From Caprella mutica (lineage: Eukaryota; Arthropoda; Malacostraca; Amphipoda; Caprellidae), in NCBI GenBank assembly GCA_947561585.1, contig CANNZV010001439.1, positions 62,001-126,000 on the forward strand: a stretch of 64,000 bases of DNA, written 5' to 3'. The notes beneath the pieces were generated by a model, which was not told the origin of the DNA, ran no database searches, and worked only from the letters and a program-made list of their open reading frames with translations. How positions within the stretch are numbered: position 1 is the first letter of the stretch; every line of letters begins with the position of its first letter. Made by a program: the position numbers and the translations under genes. Positions 34,530 to 47,059 of this stretch are shown here, piece after piece.

Positions 34530-34998
34530 AGCTCCTCTATAGTGAATGTAGAATCTTGAGTAAGAGAAATACACCTCTATAGTGAAAAAATTTTCTTTAG
34601 TCTGCCATAAATGGCCATCAGTTCAAAAAAAGAAATTATTGCATTTTATGGCAGACTAAAGAGAATTTGTTCACTATACGAGGTAGTTCTCTTACTCAGG
34701 ACTCTACATTCACTATAGAGGAGTTCACTATAGAGGAGTTCACTATAGAGGAGTTCACTATAGAAGAGTTCACTATAGAGGAGTTCACTATAGAGGAGTT
34801 CACTATAGAGGAGTTCACTATAGAGGAGTTCACTATAGAGGAGTTCACTATAGAGGAGTTCACTATAGAGGAGTTCACTATAGAGGAGTTCACTATAGAG
34901 GAGTTCACTATAGAGGAGTTCACTATAGAGGAGTTCACTATAGAGGAGTTCACTATAGAGGAGTTCACTATAGAGGAGTTCACTATAGAGGAGTGCAA
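34530..34998. mobile_element. Foldback family F element with expanded 15-bp end
   Basis: Arms of about 80 bp: left 34,534-34,617 (CCTCTATAGTGAATGTAG ... TAGTCTGCCATAAATGG), right 34,646-34,730 (TATGGCAGACTAAAG ... CTACATTCACTATAGAGG). The terminal 15-mer of the right arm (TTCACTATAGAGGAG) is then repeated about 19-20 times, almost perfectly, to 34,998. The left end has a single copy. Open frames on both strands reflect the 15-bp period. Confidence 0.9.
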
Positions 34999-35237
34999 CT
35001 CTATAATGATGATGTACAATGTACTGTAGATGTGAAATTTTAATCAGTTGAGTTGTCAGTATAATAGAAGGTTGTTAACTGGATCATCACATTTATTTAT
35101 ATACATCTTTATATGTTCCATATGGTATGAAGAATAGGTTTTTTTTAGATATAAAAAACTAGTTGTGATTCAACCTTCAAGATCAAGTCAGTATCTAGTT
35201 TTTCGGCACATCTAAATTATTATTATTATTAGCAAAG

Positions 35238-35560
35238 AGGTTTAACGTCTGACTTAAAAAGAAAATTGATACAAGCGACTTTGAAAAAGTAGACAAACTG
35301 GAAAATGACCCAATGAACAAAATTTCCTATGCACCCTTCGCTGACGAAGCTCGTGGATGCAGAAAAGCTACTCCGTGAATGCAGTCCAAGGACAGTGACG
35401 AAAAGGGACACAAGCACCAGTTGCTGCACTCACGGATGGAAGAGGAAAATGAAGAGGTGATAGTAAATGAAGCCTACAAGTCAACCTAACACAAAATATA
35501 AGAGGAAAATGAAGGGGTAGCGTTAAAAATAAATAGCGTTAAAAAATGAAAAAGTCAAAA
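35238..35560 (+). repeat. Dispersed repeat S, diverged copy
   Basis: Same block order as 6,612-6,972 from TTTAACGTCTGACT to GCGTTAAAAA, with an extra AGAGGAAAATGAAGGGGTAG near the end. Confidence 0.8.
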
Positions 35561-36033
35561 AAATAAACAATTTTCCTAATTTATTCCTATTGTTCAAATG
35601 ATTAATTATTGACTAGGATTATTAATCAAAGATTATTTCAGCACTCAAATAACCAAATGGTACACAAGTGTTTACTAATTGAATCTCCTTTTACGGTTTA
35701 GAAAGTAAGTTAACCATCACAGTGAACCATTAATTGTTAACTTCAAACCCTGTCAACACTATCAGTCTAACCGTCCCACACACATACGGTTAGAAATTCG
35801 ATAGCCATTTAGCATAATTAATTAATAGACCCTTCTTTGTGTGGTGTAGTTAATTGAAAATATGTATTTCAATGAAATAATAATGATTAAAAGAGTGATT
35901 TTTTTGTGTAATTAATTCAATATATTATATAGATTTAAATCAAAATTGTATACCTAATTTATATATTTTATATAACTTAATGGAAATATTAATTTTAGAT
36001 GAATAGTTTGCAGTGATGTTATACATATATTTA
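35561..36033. other. AT-rich spacer
   Basis: Nothing recognised. Confidence 0.5.
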
Positions 36034-36132
36034 GCGGCCAGCCGGATAAAGTGACCAGCCGGATAAAGTGACCAGCCGGATAAAGTGACCAGCCAGATAG
36101 AGCGACCAGCCTGTTAAAGTGACCAGCTGGAA
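36034..36132. repeat. 17-bp minisatellite
   Basis: Five to six copies of CAGCCGGATAAAGTGAC with a few substitutions. An AG run lies at 36,240-36,256. Confidence 0.9.
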
Positions 36133-37019
36133 AATATAAGCAGCAAATAACACGAAGTGTCTCATATCTATCGTCACGCTTCGAATGATAATAAAATGAG
36201 ACGAATTGTCATCAGAAGAAAGAAAGGAAATTGAGTCTAGAGAGAGAGAGAGATAGAGCGTGTCCAAATGTCCCATTATAGGACTCTTTGGGACTCTCTC
36301 TGTAGGACACAGTCAATAGGACACTGTGAATATGTAGGACACAGTATGTCCTTAAATAATTATATTCGATACAGATAATCCGAATATTTGAATTAAAGTA
36401 GAATATGTTTTAAAAAATTGAACATTAAAATATATCCTTCAATAATATTTTTAACAAATGAAAATTACAAAAAAGTAGTTAGAAGATAGAGAAGATTTTC
36501 ATAATTATTACTATACTTTAAATTAAATCACATTATACAGTCAAACTAATTTGAGATTAAAAATACAAATTGCTTAAAATTTATTCTAATTAAATTTACT
36601 GCTATATTAAAATAACTACAGAAAGATGTGGGTTGAGTTTTTTTAACCAGGAAGCCAATGCCATAGGGTTGCTATCAACCCTTACTGTGGGTAAAAGCTT
36701 TACAACCGGAACCTGGGTTGAATAAAAAAAATTAACTTGAAATACCCATAGGAAAAAAATACCTAATACGATAAGTAGTATGAAATGAAGTACACACTAT
36801 ATAGTACTATAGTACACAGTACATTAGTACACATAGGATATTCAGTACACATTACATAGCCAGTACAGTGTGTGTACTATATTTCCAGTACATAGTACAT
36901 CACCAGTACCGTGAGAACACAGGTAATAGAGTCCTAAGTACCACTATACAATAAAGCAATCGACTCACCACCAGATATATTAATTTACAACGTGAGAACT
37001 AGAACTGGAGTAGGCAATG
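36133..37019. other. Spacer with short GTAC-type repeats
   Basis: 36,282-36,352 has GGACACAGT copies; 36,790-36,912 has irregular AGTACACA/AGTACATAG copies. No gene seen. Confidence 0.5.
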
Positions 37020-38062
37020 ATATACGGTGTAGCTATATCATTGATATATGAATGATATACGGAGTAGCTATATCAATGCTATATGAATGATGTATATGAT
37101 ATATCAATGCTATATGAATGATGTACAGTGTTGCTATATCAATGCTATATGAATGATGTATATGATATATCAATGCTATATGAATGATGTACAGTGTAGT
37201 TATATCAATGCTATATGAATGATATACAGTGTAGCTATATCAATGCTATATGAATGATGTATATGATATATCAATGCTATATGAATGATATACAGTGTAG
37301 CTATATCAATGCTATATGAATGATGTATATGATATATCAATGCTATATGAATGATGTACAGTGTAGCTATATCAATGCTATATGAATAATGTATACGATA
37401 TATCATTGCTATACGAATAATTTATATGATATATCAATGCTATATGAATTTGTGTATGATATTCATTGCTATATGAATGATGTATACGATATATCATTGC
37501 TATATGAATGATGTATACGATATATCATTGCTACATGAATGATGTATACGATATATCATTGCTATATGTATGATGTATACGATATATCATTGCTATATGA
37601 ATGATGTATACGATATATCATTGCTATATGTATGATGTATACGATATATCATTGCTATATGTATGATGTATACGATATATCATTGCTACATGAATGATGT
37701 ATACGATATATCATTGCTACATGAATGATGTATACGATATATCATTGCTACATGAATGATGTATATGATATATCATTGCTATATGAATGATGTATACGAT
37801 ATATCATTGCTATATGAATGATGTATACGATATATCATTGCTATATGTATGATGTATACGATATATCATTGCTATATGAATGATGTATACGATATATCAT
37901 TGCTATATGTATGATGTATACGATATATCATTGCTACATGAATGATGTATACGATATATCATTGCTACATGAATGATGTATACGATATATCATTGCTACA
38001 TGAATGATGTATATGATATATCATTGCTATATGAATGATGTATACGATATATCATTGCTATA
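37020..38062. repeat. 31-bp AT-rich minisatellite with higher-order repeats
   Basis: About 33 copies. The right part has a 31-bp unit (ATGATGTATACGATATATCA + TTGCTATATGA); the left part (to about 37,400) is a related two-unit form with ATATCAATGC and GTACAGTGTAG. Variants TATGTATG, TACATGAATG and GTATATGAT recur in the same order 248 bp apart (8 x 31), for instance at about 37,749 and 37,997. Confidence 0.95.
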
Positions 38063-38073
38063 TGAAGGATATA

Positions 38074-38283
38074 GGGTAAGTGACAAATAATCGGACAGTT
38101 CCACATCTTTGGGCACATGAGAGATATGTAATTTACGTAATATTTTATATATTTATTTCAGTTGGTATCCAAGATACCTGGTGGTATCATTGATACCAAT
38201 TATAATAACTAGTTAAACTATTAAATGCGTTTTCTTTTATATGAACGATAATGTGGAGTTGTCCTATAACTGGTAACTTACCC
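38074..38283. mobile_element. MITE-like element, family B copy abutting an array
   Basis: Ends GGGTAAGTGACAAATAATCG and complement (TAACTTACCC), with a decayed shared palindrome at 38,161-38,200. It starts about 12 bp after the 31-bp array ends. Confidence 0.85.
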
Positions 38284-38995
38284 TCTACAATATATATCAT
38301 CATTTAGTAATTAATTGTTAATGAATAATTAATAGCGCTAATAAATAGAAAATAAAAAACAATTAACACAGGATGGTACAATAGCCAATAGTTAATTCAT
38401 ACTCCAAAGTGTAGTAGAGCTGCACAGTGAGTGTGGATGGCTGTGGTGCCTAGTAACCACATGTGTGGGTAAAGTGGAATGTGGTCATTGATGTGAAGAA
38501 CTTAAGACAAAAGAATATCTTAATTAAGAGCACTTAATGACTTAATTAACATAATTAAACTATAAGTAAATAAAGTAATTAGTTATATGAATTATGGGCA
38601 TGAGAGTATGTACTTATAGATGATACAACAGTAATTAATATTAATTGAAGTATTGGAGAGGCATATTAAATGAGTTACAGAACGTATTTAAATAATATCT
38701 AATTTAGGAGATTAAATTAATTAATTTGTTTATAGAGATTATTATAATTAAGATAGAATGGTATTACTGATTAAAACAAATAGAAAATCTTTTAATATTG
38801 TTTACCTTTTTTAGATGATTTCTCACCTGCATAGAAAATGCAGTACAACATACCTGAAAAAAAAAAAATACATAATGAAAAAAAAAAAAATAATAAATAA
38901 TAATGAGTTTTGAATGAAATATACAATATTTTTTATTAATTATAATTAGATATAACTAAAAAATTAGTTTTACTTCAAAAAATAAAAAGCTATTC
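38284..38995. other. AT-rich spacer
   Basis: Two A-runs near 38,855 and 38,880. Nothing else recognised. Confidence 0.5.
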
Positions 38996-39246
38996 CACCG
39001 ATAATACTTTAATCCAATTTACCGATAATACTTTAATCCAATTTACCGATAATACTAAAATCCAATTTACCGATAATACTTTAATCCAATTTACCGATAA
39101 TACTTTAATCCAATTTACCGATAATACTTTAATCCAATTTACCGATAATACTTTAATCCAATTTACCGATAATACTTTAATCCAATTTACCGATAATACT
39201 TTAATCCAATTTACCGATAATACTTTAATCCAATTTACCGATAATT
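38996..39246. repeat. 24-bp minisatellite
   Basis: About ten nearly identical copies of TAATCCAATTTACCGATAAT + ACTT. Confidence 0.95.
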
Positions 39247-39446
39247 TCTCGATATAGTAAATAACTCACTACCACCAATAGCAGTTGTCTATTATCATTC
39301 AAATCAAGCCTTTTTGGGGTAAAATCAACCCTACCATATGGTTGAATGTGGTGAGATTGGGGTTGTAAATGGTTAAATTGCATGAATAGAACATGAAGCT
39401 AAAATAGCAGTAATAAATAAAGTAAGGAATGGAATACATTATATGC

Positions 39447-39613
39447 GGGGTAAGAGACGAATTATCGGTCAGTACTACATCTTCGGTCATATAAGAAAAA
39501 CAATATAAAAATTGTTGTTATTATTACACAGTGCTATCTAATAATAACAATTTTATGTTTTTTTTCTTATATGACCGAAGATATAGTACTGACCTATAAT
39601 TCGTAACTTAGCC
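39447..39613. mobile_element. MITE-like element, family B copy
   Basis: Ends GGGGTAAGAGACGAATTATC and complement (TTCGTAACTTAGCC), with inner ACATCTTCGGTCATATAAG and its complement. The loop contains ATTGTTGTTATTATTA/TAATAATAACAATTTT rather than the shared palindrome. Confidence 0.85.
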
Positions 39614-40117
39614 TACTATCGAAGATGTGGAACCATCCTTATCCTTTTTACATTAATATGTCAATATTACTCTTTATTGGTTAAAAAATTTCAACAGAAA
39701 CCGAGTAAAGGAGCGATTTATTTAGATTTCTTTTTAAATTGTTCAATATTATTTATAAAAGTAATAAAGTGCGCAGTGAAGGGTTAACAACACATCTAAT
39801 AACAGGTGTTTCTTATTTTTTTATTTAGAAATTTCTTATTTATTTCTAAATTATTTTTTTATTTCTAATAAACAGAAGAACTCCAAATTGGGCATTCAAA
39901 CCCCCCACTGCCTAGTCTGACTCTAAAACGGCAAGATTTAACACAGTAACATGGCACATCAGGAAGAGGTGGGTTACAGCCTATCTAACCAAAAAAGGTA
40001 TTTTTTTTCATGGTTGAGAAATCTTTTTCGGGGAAAATTTATTGGCGATAACTTGAAAAGAAGCAATTATAGAACGGAGTGACCGTGAAAATGGGGAAAA
40101 AGAGAAGATGGAGATAT
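39614..40117. other. AT-rich spacer
   Basis: No gene or array recognised; 39,820-39,870 has ATTTCTTATTTATTT-type repeats. Confidence 0.5.
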
Positions 40118-40668
40118 ATGAGAGTACTATCAGAGAAAAGAGTCACTGTGATGATGTACTGTCAGAGAAAAGAGTCACTGTGATGATGTACTATCAGAGA
40201 AAAGAGTCACTGTGATGATGTACTATCAGAGAAAAGAGTCACTGTGATGATGTACTGTCAGAGAAAAGAGTCACTGTGATGATGTACTATCAGAGAAAAG
40301 AGTCACTGTGATGATGTACTATCAGAGAAAAGAGTCACTGTGATGATGTACTATCAGAGAAAAGAGTCACTGTGATGATGTACTATCAGAGAAAAGAGTC
40401 ACTGTGATGATGTACTGTCAGAGAAAAGAGTCACTGTGATGATGTACTATCAGAGAAAAGAGTCACTGTGATGATGTACTATCAGAGAAAAGAGTCACTG
40501 TGATGGTGTACTATCAGAGAAAAGAGTCACTGTGATGATGTACTATCAGAGAAAAGAGTCACTGTGATAATGTACTATCAGAGAAAAGAGTCACTGTGAT
40601 GATGTACTATCAGAGAAAAGAGTCACTGTGATGATGTACTATCAGAGAAAAGAGTCACTGTGATGATG
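40118..40668. repeat. 32-bp minisatellite
   Basis: About 17 copies containing CAGAGAAAAGAGTCACTGTG + ATGATGTACTAT, with one T/G binary site (CTATCAG/CTGTCAG). Its right border runs directly into dispersed repeat D. Confidence 0.95.
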
Positions 40669-40755
40669 CTAATTTCACAAATCACAGTTTTCTAGTTTTC
40701 TGTTATTTTCAAATCTTACAAATTAGTCATCGTGTACTCAGACTAATTCTAAAAT
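40669..40755 (-). repeat. Dispersed repeat D, copy 2 (inverted)
   Basis: GCTAATTTCACAAATCACAG, then CTTACAAATTAGTCATCGTG and TACTCAGAC; complement of the copies at 20,216 and 62,970. Confidence 0.8.
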
Positions 40756-41938
40756 ATCTACAAACATAACAATTAGTAAAGTTTCTTTTTGGAAATTAGT
40801 AAAATGTTAAGAGATAATTACAGGTACATTTTTCTTAGACTGATCACATTACTATATTGTAATTTCATTGTAAATATAAATCTCAATGATGTGTCTAATT
40901 ATTAGTTAAATAATTGATAGAGCACTAATAATTAAAGTTAAATTTCAATTAATAATTATTTCAAAAAGATCCCTCAAAAATATTTAGAATTTAGTGAGTG
41001 TTCATACTTTAAACAGACAGTAAGTAACGAAGAGACAGTTAATAAATTAGATAAGAGTGTTCTAAAATGGTGAAGATGCATTTAGATAATCAATAAAGCA
41101 TTAAATAACTAAGGAATTAATTGATGCTGTAAAATATACTTTAGAAAAATAATAAGAACTTTTGAATTAACTAACCCGAATAAAATATATATATAAATTC
41201 ATTAATTTTTTTTCTTTTATAATACTGATTAAAAGAAATAATATAATATATTAAATAACTTCCAAATTTTATAATTCAAATTATTTTAATAATAAACTAT
41301 TCATAAATTGTATATGTTTATATACATTATATAAACATATAATTCTTGTTTATGTATATTTTTTAAATCTATAATGAATTAATTTCAATATTAAATTCAA
41401 ATTGTCAGATAATATTATCTTTTAACTAGTATAAAATTAACCTTAATTTCAATATTGATTATTAAAATAATTAAATGCTGGTACATCTAATTTTTATCAA
41501 CAATTAAAATATCAATTAAATACCATAAAGAACAGTTTACCAAATAAAAGATAGATAACAATTATTTATTTGGATAATTTAAATATACTTTACTTCAAAT
41601 TATAATCTAAACTGTAAGTGAAATTAATTTTTTTAAATGCTCTTTTGACAGCAATTTATTTCCATTGAGTAAATACCACATCTATAATAATCTCAATTTA
41701 TATAATTATTGTATATTATAATATAATATACCTGTAATATAATATACTTATTTTCTCAAGTAAGACGGTGTGACATTTTCTAGCAGCAAACTACACTAAT
41801 TAACAGACCAAAATAAGTCATGTTGTACATCTCACAGTGACATCTGGTGGTAGTTAGGAACAGTGCCTTCTTAACTATCACTTGTCCTGACCAGTGCACT
41901 TGGCCTGCACTTGCAAAAAAATGGCTGGTTATCATGTA
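40756..41938. other. Very AT-rich spacer
   Basis: Nothing recognised; no tandem arrays or genes. Confidence 0.5.
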
Positions 41939-42148
41939 GGGTAAATTCCAAGTTATTGGACAGTTAAAAATCTTCGATCATATAAGAATATTTGATATCA
42001 TTATGCAATTCGTTATTTTAATTGGTATCCAAGATACATGTAGGACGTAGGTATCATGGATACCAATTAAAATAAAAGTGAAACAATAGCTATCCTTTTT
42101 TCTTAAGTGTACGAAAATGTGGAACCGTCCGATAATTCGGGATAAACC
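41939..42148. mobile_element. MITE-like element, family B copy
   Basis: Ends GGGTAAATTCCAAGTTATTG and complement, with the shared palindrome interrupted by a small insertion (ATGTAGGACGTAGGTATCAT) at 42,014-42,070. Confidence 0.82.
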
Positions 42149-42779
42149 ATGTTACACCATGTAGCAACATAAACATGATGGTAAGTATGTTGCACATACC
42201 CCGATATGTTTGAGCTACATGTGCATACTGCAGTCAACCTGTTCCATCAGGATGTTGGTAAATATGCGAAGAGTGGTTTAATTACACCCACAGTATCCGA
42301 CTACTGTGCGTGTCTCAGGGGGTGTACGACAATGTGGCGATAACCCGTGAAAATGTTCACACGTTTTTGTGTACCGTCAGAGAACTAAGCAAGAGAAGAA
42401 GCAAGTACTATCGGTGAAAATATATGTGTATATGGAGGATGGAAAATATTTTGAATATCTTTTTCTGGTCTTAGAATTTTATAAGTTAAGTGAATTTAAA
42501 TGTATAGATTTTAAAAGTGAATTAATAGAAATAAAACTAATGATTTAAAATAATTAAAATTAAATAAAAATTAACTTACGAAGACTTGAACAAAAATTTA
42601 AACTATATATATAAATAAATGTATTAAAATAAAATAAAAATTTATTAGGAAATTAGATAAAAAATTTACTTAATATCAAACAAAGTTGTAAAAATTAAAT
42701 TAACAAATAAAAAGAAAACTTTTATTTACCTTATATAGAAGTAGTAAACATTTAAAAAAAGCACAAACCAACACAAGTG
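42149..42779. other. Spacer
   Basis: 42,160-42,400 is GC-richer without recognised coding; the rest is AT-rich. Confidence 0.5.
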
Positions 42780-42926
42780 TTGCAGTTCCAAATTATCGGA
42801 CGGTTCTACATTATCGATAATAAAAGAAAAACATTAATAATTATAATGAAAATTGAATAACCACTACAATAAATTTTATTATATGATCGAAGATGTGACA
42901 GTGTTCGATAACTAGCAACTTACCCC
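42780..42926. mobile_element. MITE-like element, family B copy (decayed left end)
   Basis: CAGTTCCAAATTATCGGACG on the left pairs with TGTTCGATAACTAGCAACTT + ACCCC on the right. Confidence 0.75.
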
Positions 42927-43067
42927 AGCTGTGTACATACAAACAGTAGTGTGTACTCTTTGAGGTACAACTTACCTGTTTGGTGAGTACTATGCTAATT
43001 AGAAAGATAAAGCTAATGTAGCTAGAGGTGAGGTCAGAGGTTATACCCAGGTGTCAAAAAGGTCACC

Positions 43068-43200
43068 AAGAGGAAAATGAAGAGGTGATAGTAAATGAAG
43101 AGTAAATCACCAAAGAGGAAAATGAAGAGGTGATAGTAAATCACCCAAGAGGAAAATAAGAGGTGATAGTAAATGAATGGTATATCACCCAAGAGGAAAA
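43068..43200. repeat. Tandem array of a repeat S fragment
   Basis: About four copies of AAGAGGAAAATGAAGAGGTG + ATAGTAAAT joined by CACC(C/A). This piece is single-copy inside the full repeat S elements at 6.6 and 35.4 kb. Confidence 0.88.
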
Positions 43201-44269
43201 TTATGAACGGCAGATCGAATATCATACTTCGACCTAATGATAATAACAAATTACAAAAAATACTCATCATATTTTATCATTTAAAAATAATTAATTAATG
43301 AATAAAGATTTTATTAATATAGATAATAATTTTATCAAAGAATCTGCATCTAATGATAAGACAGATAATTACCATTGAACTTTCCCGCCAATTAGTTCGA
43401 AATACTATTCGTCTGTTCTCATCTTGATAATTCAAGGCTAACTTCGCTATTTAGAAAACACAAATTAATGAATGAAAGATCTGTTAATGTAATGCAGATG
43501 AAATTGTTTGGAGAAAAACACATTGAAATGATATACCAAAAATTATCATTATTATAGTGTATATAAATAAAATTGTATATTTTATATCTACCAGTACAGT
43601 ACCTGTTGTTCATTCATTGAGTGTTCAATTATTAATATAATGGGTTTAAGATTATATTCAAATGCACACATATGTATACATATTAATATATTTAATTTAT
43701 CAAAAATTATATTTTTTACTCTTTAAATTCAAACTTTTATATTTCCAATTATTAATTCTAATGTGACCCTCGTATCAATGATACTGTAGCAAATTGTTAA
43801 ATTTTCTTTTCTTTTTCTGTTTCTTTTATTTTTCTGTTCTTTACACTAACTTTATGAGGCGCTGTTGATAGAATGACTGTTTGACACATTTTGTGACACA
43901 CAGACAGACGGACAGACAGACAGACAGACACGAACGGCTCTTATTATAGCATAGATTGAAAAGTATATGATGAATTGATGATAATTATTTATATAATAAA
44001 AATAAAAGATGTAAATTGTATAGTAAAGCTGGTAGTACATCAAACATATGGTTAATACATTTCACAGGTAGTACGTACATTAACAACCAGATGGTTACTA
44101 TGAAACCATTAATATAATTTGATATAAAAACTATAACCGGATACAAAGAATTATATAGAAAATCTGAATAATTGTTATTAATTAACATACATGTTATGTA
44201 CATTACTTTATTTCTTTGTATATAGAGCTGAATAACTTTAGGTGTATGTAACATTACACCTTTCTAATT
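43201..44269. other. AT-rich spacer
   Basis: GACAGACA-type tetranucleotide repeat at 43,902-43,930; nothing else recognised. Confidence 0.5.
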
Positions 44270-44537
44270 AGTAAACACCAGGTGTAATGCTTAGCACAAC
44301 AAAGGTGTTATACCTCCACTATGCTATTCCTACCTAATGGGTAGATACACCTGTGTACTTAGAGGTGTTATACCTCCACTATGCTATTCCTACCTAATGG
44401 GTAGATACACCTGTGTACTTAGAGGTGTTATACCTCCACTATGCTATTCCTACCTAATGGGTAGATACACCTGTGTACTTAGAGGTGTTATACCTCCCCT
44501 ATGCTATTCCTACCTAATGGGTAGATACACCTGTGAG
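44270..44537. repeat. 60-bp minisatellite
   Basis: Four nearly identical 60-bp copies containing GGTGTTATACCTCCACTATG and CCTAATGGGTAGATACACCT, plus a leading partial copy. The two ends of the unit (GGTGT.. and ..ACACC) are complementary. Confidence 0.95.
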
Positions 44538-44670
44538 TACCTACTCAAAAGAGTCACTAACCATAGGAAGGGCAATTCGAAAGTTGCTAATTGACCTGCA
44601 ATAGCTTTTCTACAGGTAATTAGGTGTAACACAATCTAGAGATAGACTGTATAGTGAGCAAATAGTTAGT

Positions 44671-45005
44671 GGGGTAAGGTACCAGTTATTGGACGGTTAC
44701 ACATTTTCGACCATATCAGATAAAAATATTCATTTTTTTATTTAACTTTGTATTTTTTCTCGATAACTGAAAATATCGAGTTTAAGGTCGCAGTAGCGTT
44801 TTTGGAGCGTTTTAAACGTTCTAAAAACGTCACATAACATGGATAAATATGAAAGGGGTTTAACTATAATTTCCTCAGAGTCAAAAACGCTATGCAAACG
44901 CTGTGAAAAAACGCTCGTGTGACCGAGTCCCAAATGTTGAATTATGAATCTTTTTGCTAAAATGATAGAAACTACGGCACTGTGTCCAATAACTCGTAAT
45001 TTACC
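44671..45005. mobile_element. Family B element with a nested insertion
   Basis: Outer ends GGGGTAAGGTACCAGTTATT and complement (AATAACTCGTAATTTACCC). Instead of a short loop it holds about 170 bp (44,775-44,935) with its own weak inverted pattern of GCGTTTTT/AAAAACGC and CGAGTTTAAGGTCG/GTGACCGAGTCCC, probably a second element inserted in the first. Confidence 0.75.
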
Positions 45006-45097
45006 CTAGTGATAAATACTATAATGCTAATCTGCAACAATTGACACCTAGATGTTTTTAATCCAAATATTATAGGATAACCTTTTGACCCTATAAC

Positions 45098-45642
45098 GTG
45101 AAATATAGTATAGAGTTATAGTGCATAATATAGTATAGAGTTATAGTGCATAATATAGTATAGAGTTATAGTGCATAATATAGTATAGAGTTATAGTGCA
45201 TAATATAGTATAGAGTTATAGTGCATAATATAGCATAGAGTTATAGTGCATAATATAGCATAGAGTTATAGTGCATAATATAGCATAGAGTTATAGTGCA
45301 TAATATAGCATAGAGTTATAGTGCATAATATAGCATAGAGTTATAGTGCATAATATAGTATAGAGTTATAGTGCATAATATAGTATAGAGTTATAGTGCA
45401 TAATATAGTATAGAGGTATAGTGCATAATATAGTATAGAGTTATAGTGCATAATATAGTATAGAGTTATAGTGCATACTATAGTATAGAGTTATAGTGCA
45501 TAATATAGTATAGAGGTATAGTGCATAATATAGTATAGAGTTATAGTGCATAATATAGTATAGAGTTATAGTGCATAATATAGCATAGAGGTATAGTGCA
45601 TACTATAGCATAGAGTTATAGTGCATACTATAGCATGAGGTT
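45098..45642. repeat. 25-bp AT-rich minisatellite
   Basis: About 21 copies of ATATAGTATAGAGTTATAGT + GCATA. Variants (TAGCATAG, AGAGGTATAG, CATACTATAG) are clustered rather than random. Confidence 0.95.
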
Positions 45643-46540
45643 ATTTCTATTGATTTATGTACCATTTATTACTATAAACTTTAAGCTACTCACATAAAAC
45701 ATTCATAAAGTTATTAAAACAATTAAATTTGATTTATGGTGATATTAGGATTAAATTATATGGGATTTTATATAACAAAATAAAAATAAACATTTTATGT
45801 TCATATTTTAAAGTAAATATTGGCAATAAAAATTGTATATTTTATTTATTCATTTCTTTTAGTTTTTAATTTAAAAATAGTCTTTAAGAAAGTTTTTTCT
45901 AGAAGTTGTTTATTACCTTAATTTGACCCGAATATTTTAAATCTAATGTTACTTAATAAACTGGTGACATTTAAAAAATGTTCTTATACTCAGCCAGTAT
46001 ATTTATTTAATGTTATTTAAGTCTTTCTGAAAATAGACTTTTATTTTATATTTGTAACCATTATTTTATTAAAATTTAAAAAATATAGATAATTTTATAT
46101 TTTGTTTATATTTTTAATGAATAATATTGGTATATTGATCGTATCATTTTTCTATATAATTTATATTTATTTATCTAATTTGTTTTATATTTCTATAGAA
46201 AACATGAAGGCAATTACGGAATCATATTAAGATATATTTAATTGTATATATTATGAAATAGAATAAAAACGTAAAATATATAATCAGGAATTATCATATT
46301 TTAGTCAAGTCAACATTAAAAAATCATTACAAAATTAAATTAATGTTTTTAATCATTCATTTATCATAATTATTGATAAATAAAGTGAAATGAAATTATA
46401 AAATGAACATATTTCAGTATGTATAATTATACAGAACATTATCTATTTCAAATTTTAAAAAATCGCAGTTTGAAGATTCATTTCAGTGATTTTTCCTGAT
46501 ATTATTTTGTAAATTATTCCTGGGTATCACCATACAAAAA
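45643..46540. other. Very AT-rich spacer
   Basis: Nothing recognised. Confidence 0.5.
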
Positions 46541-46815
46541 TGGCGCTGTCTCTCTGCATTGGCTATCATTGTCAGTGTGATGGCGCTGTCTCTTTGCATT
46601 GGCTATCATTGTCAGTGTGATGGCGCTGTCTCTTTGCATTGGCTATCATTGTCAGTGTGATGGCGCTGTCTCTTTGCATTGGCTATCATTGTCAGTGTGA
46701 TGGCGCTGTTTCTTTGCATTGGCTATCATTCTCAGTGTGATGGCGCTGTCTCTTTGCATTGGCTATCATTGTCAGTATGATGGCGGCGCTGTCTCTTTGC
46801 ATTGGCTATCATTAC
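46541..46815. repeat. 40-bp minisatellite
   Basis: Six to seven copies of TGGCGCTGTCTCTTTGCATT + GGCTATCATTGTCAGTGTGA; the last copy has a GGCGGCGC duplication. Confidence 0.95.
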
Positions 46816-47059
46816 CGCCATATCCCTACAAATGAAGTATCTAAAATAGCTCAAGCAATTGACAGTTCTCCTCCACTACGTATTTAACTGCACGGGTCCT
46901 TTGGCTGATGTAAATTGTATAGCCTTGGGTACAGATTCTATTGAAGGGGTGATACAAATTAATGGTCAGTGGGGATCAATTGACTTATATGGATGGGTTC
47001 AGATCAGTCAATCTAGGATTAGGGAAATGGATTAAAGGAGTACAAATATAAAGGTCACG

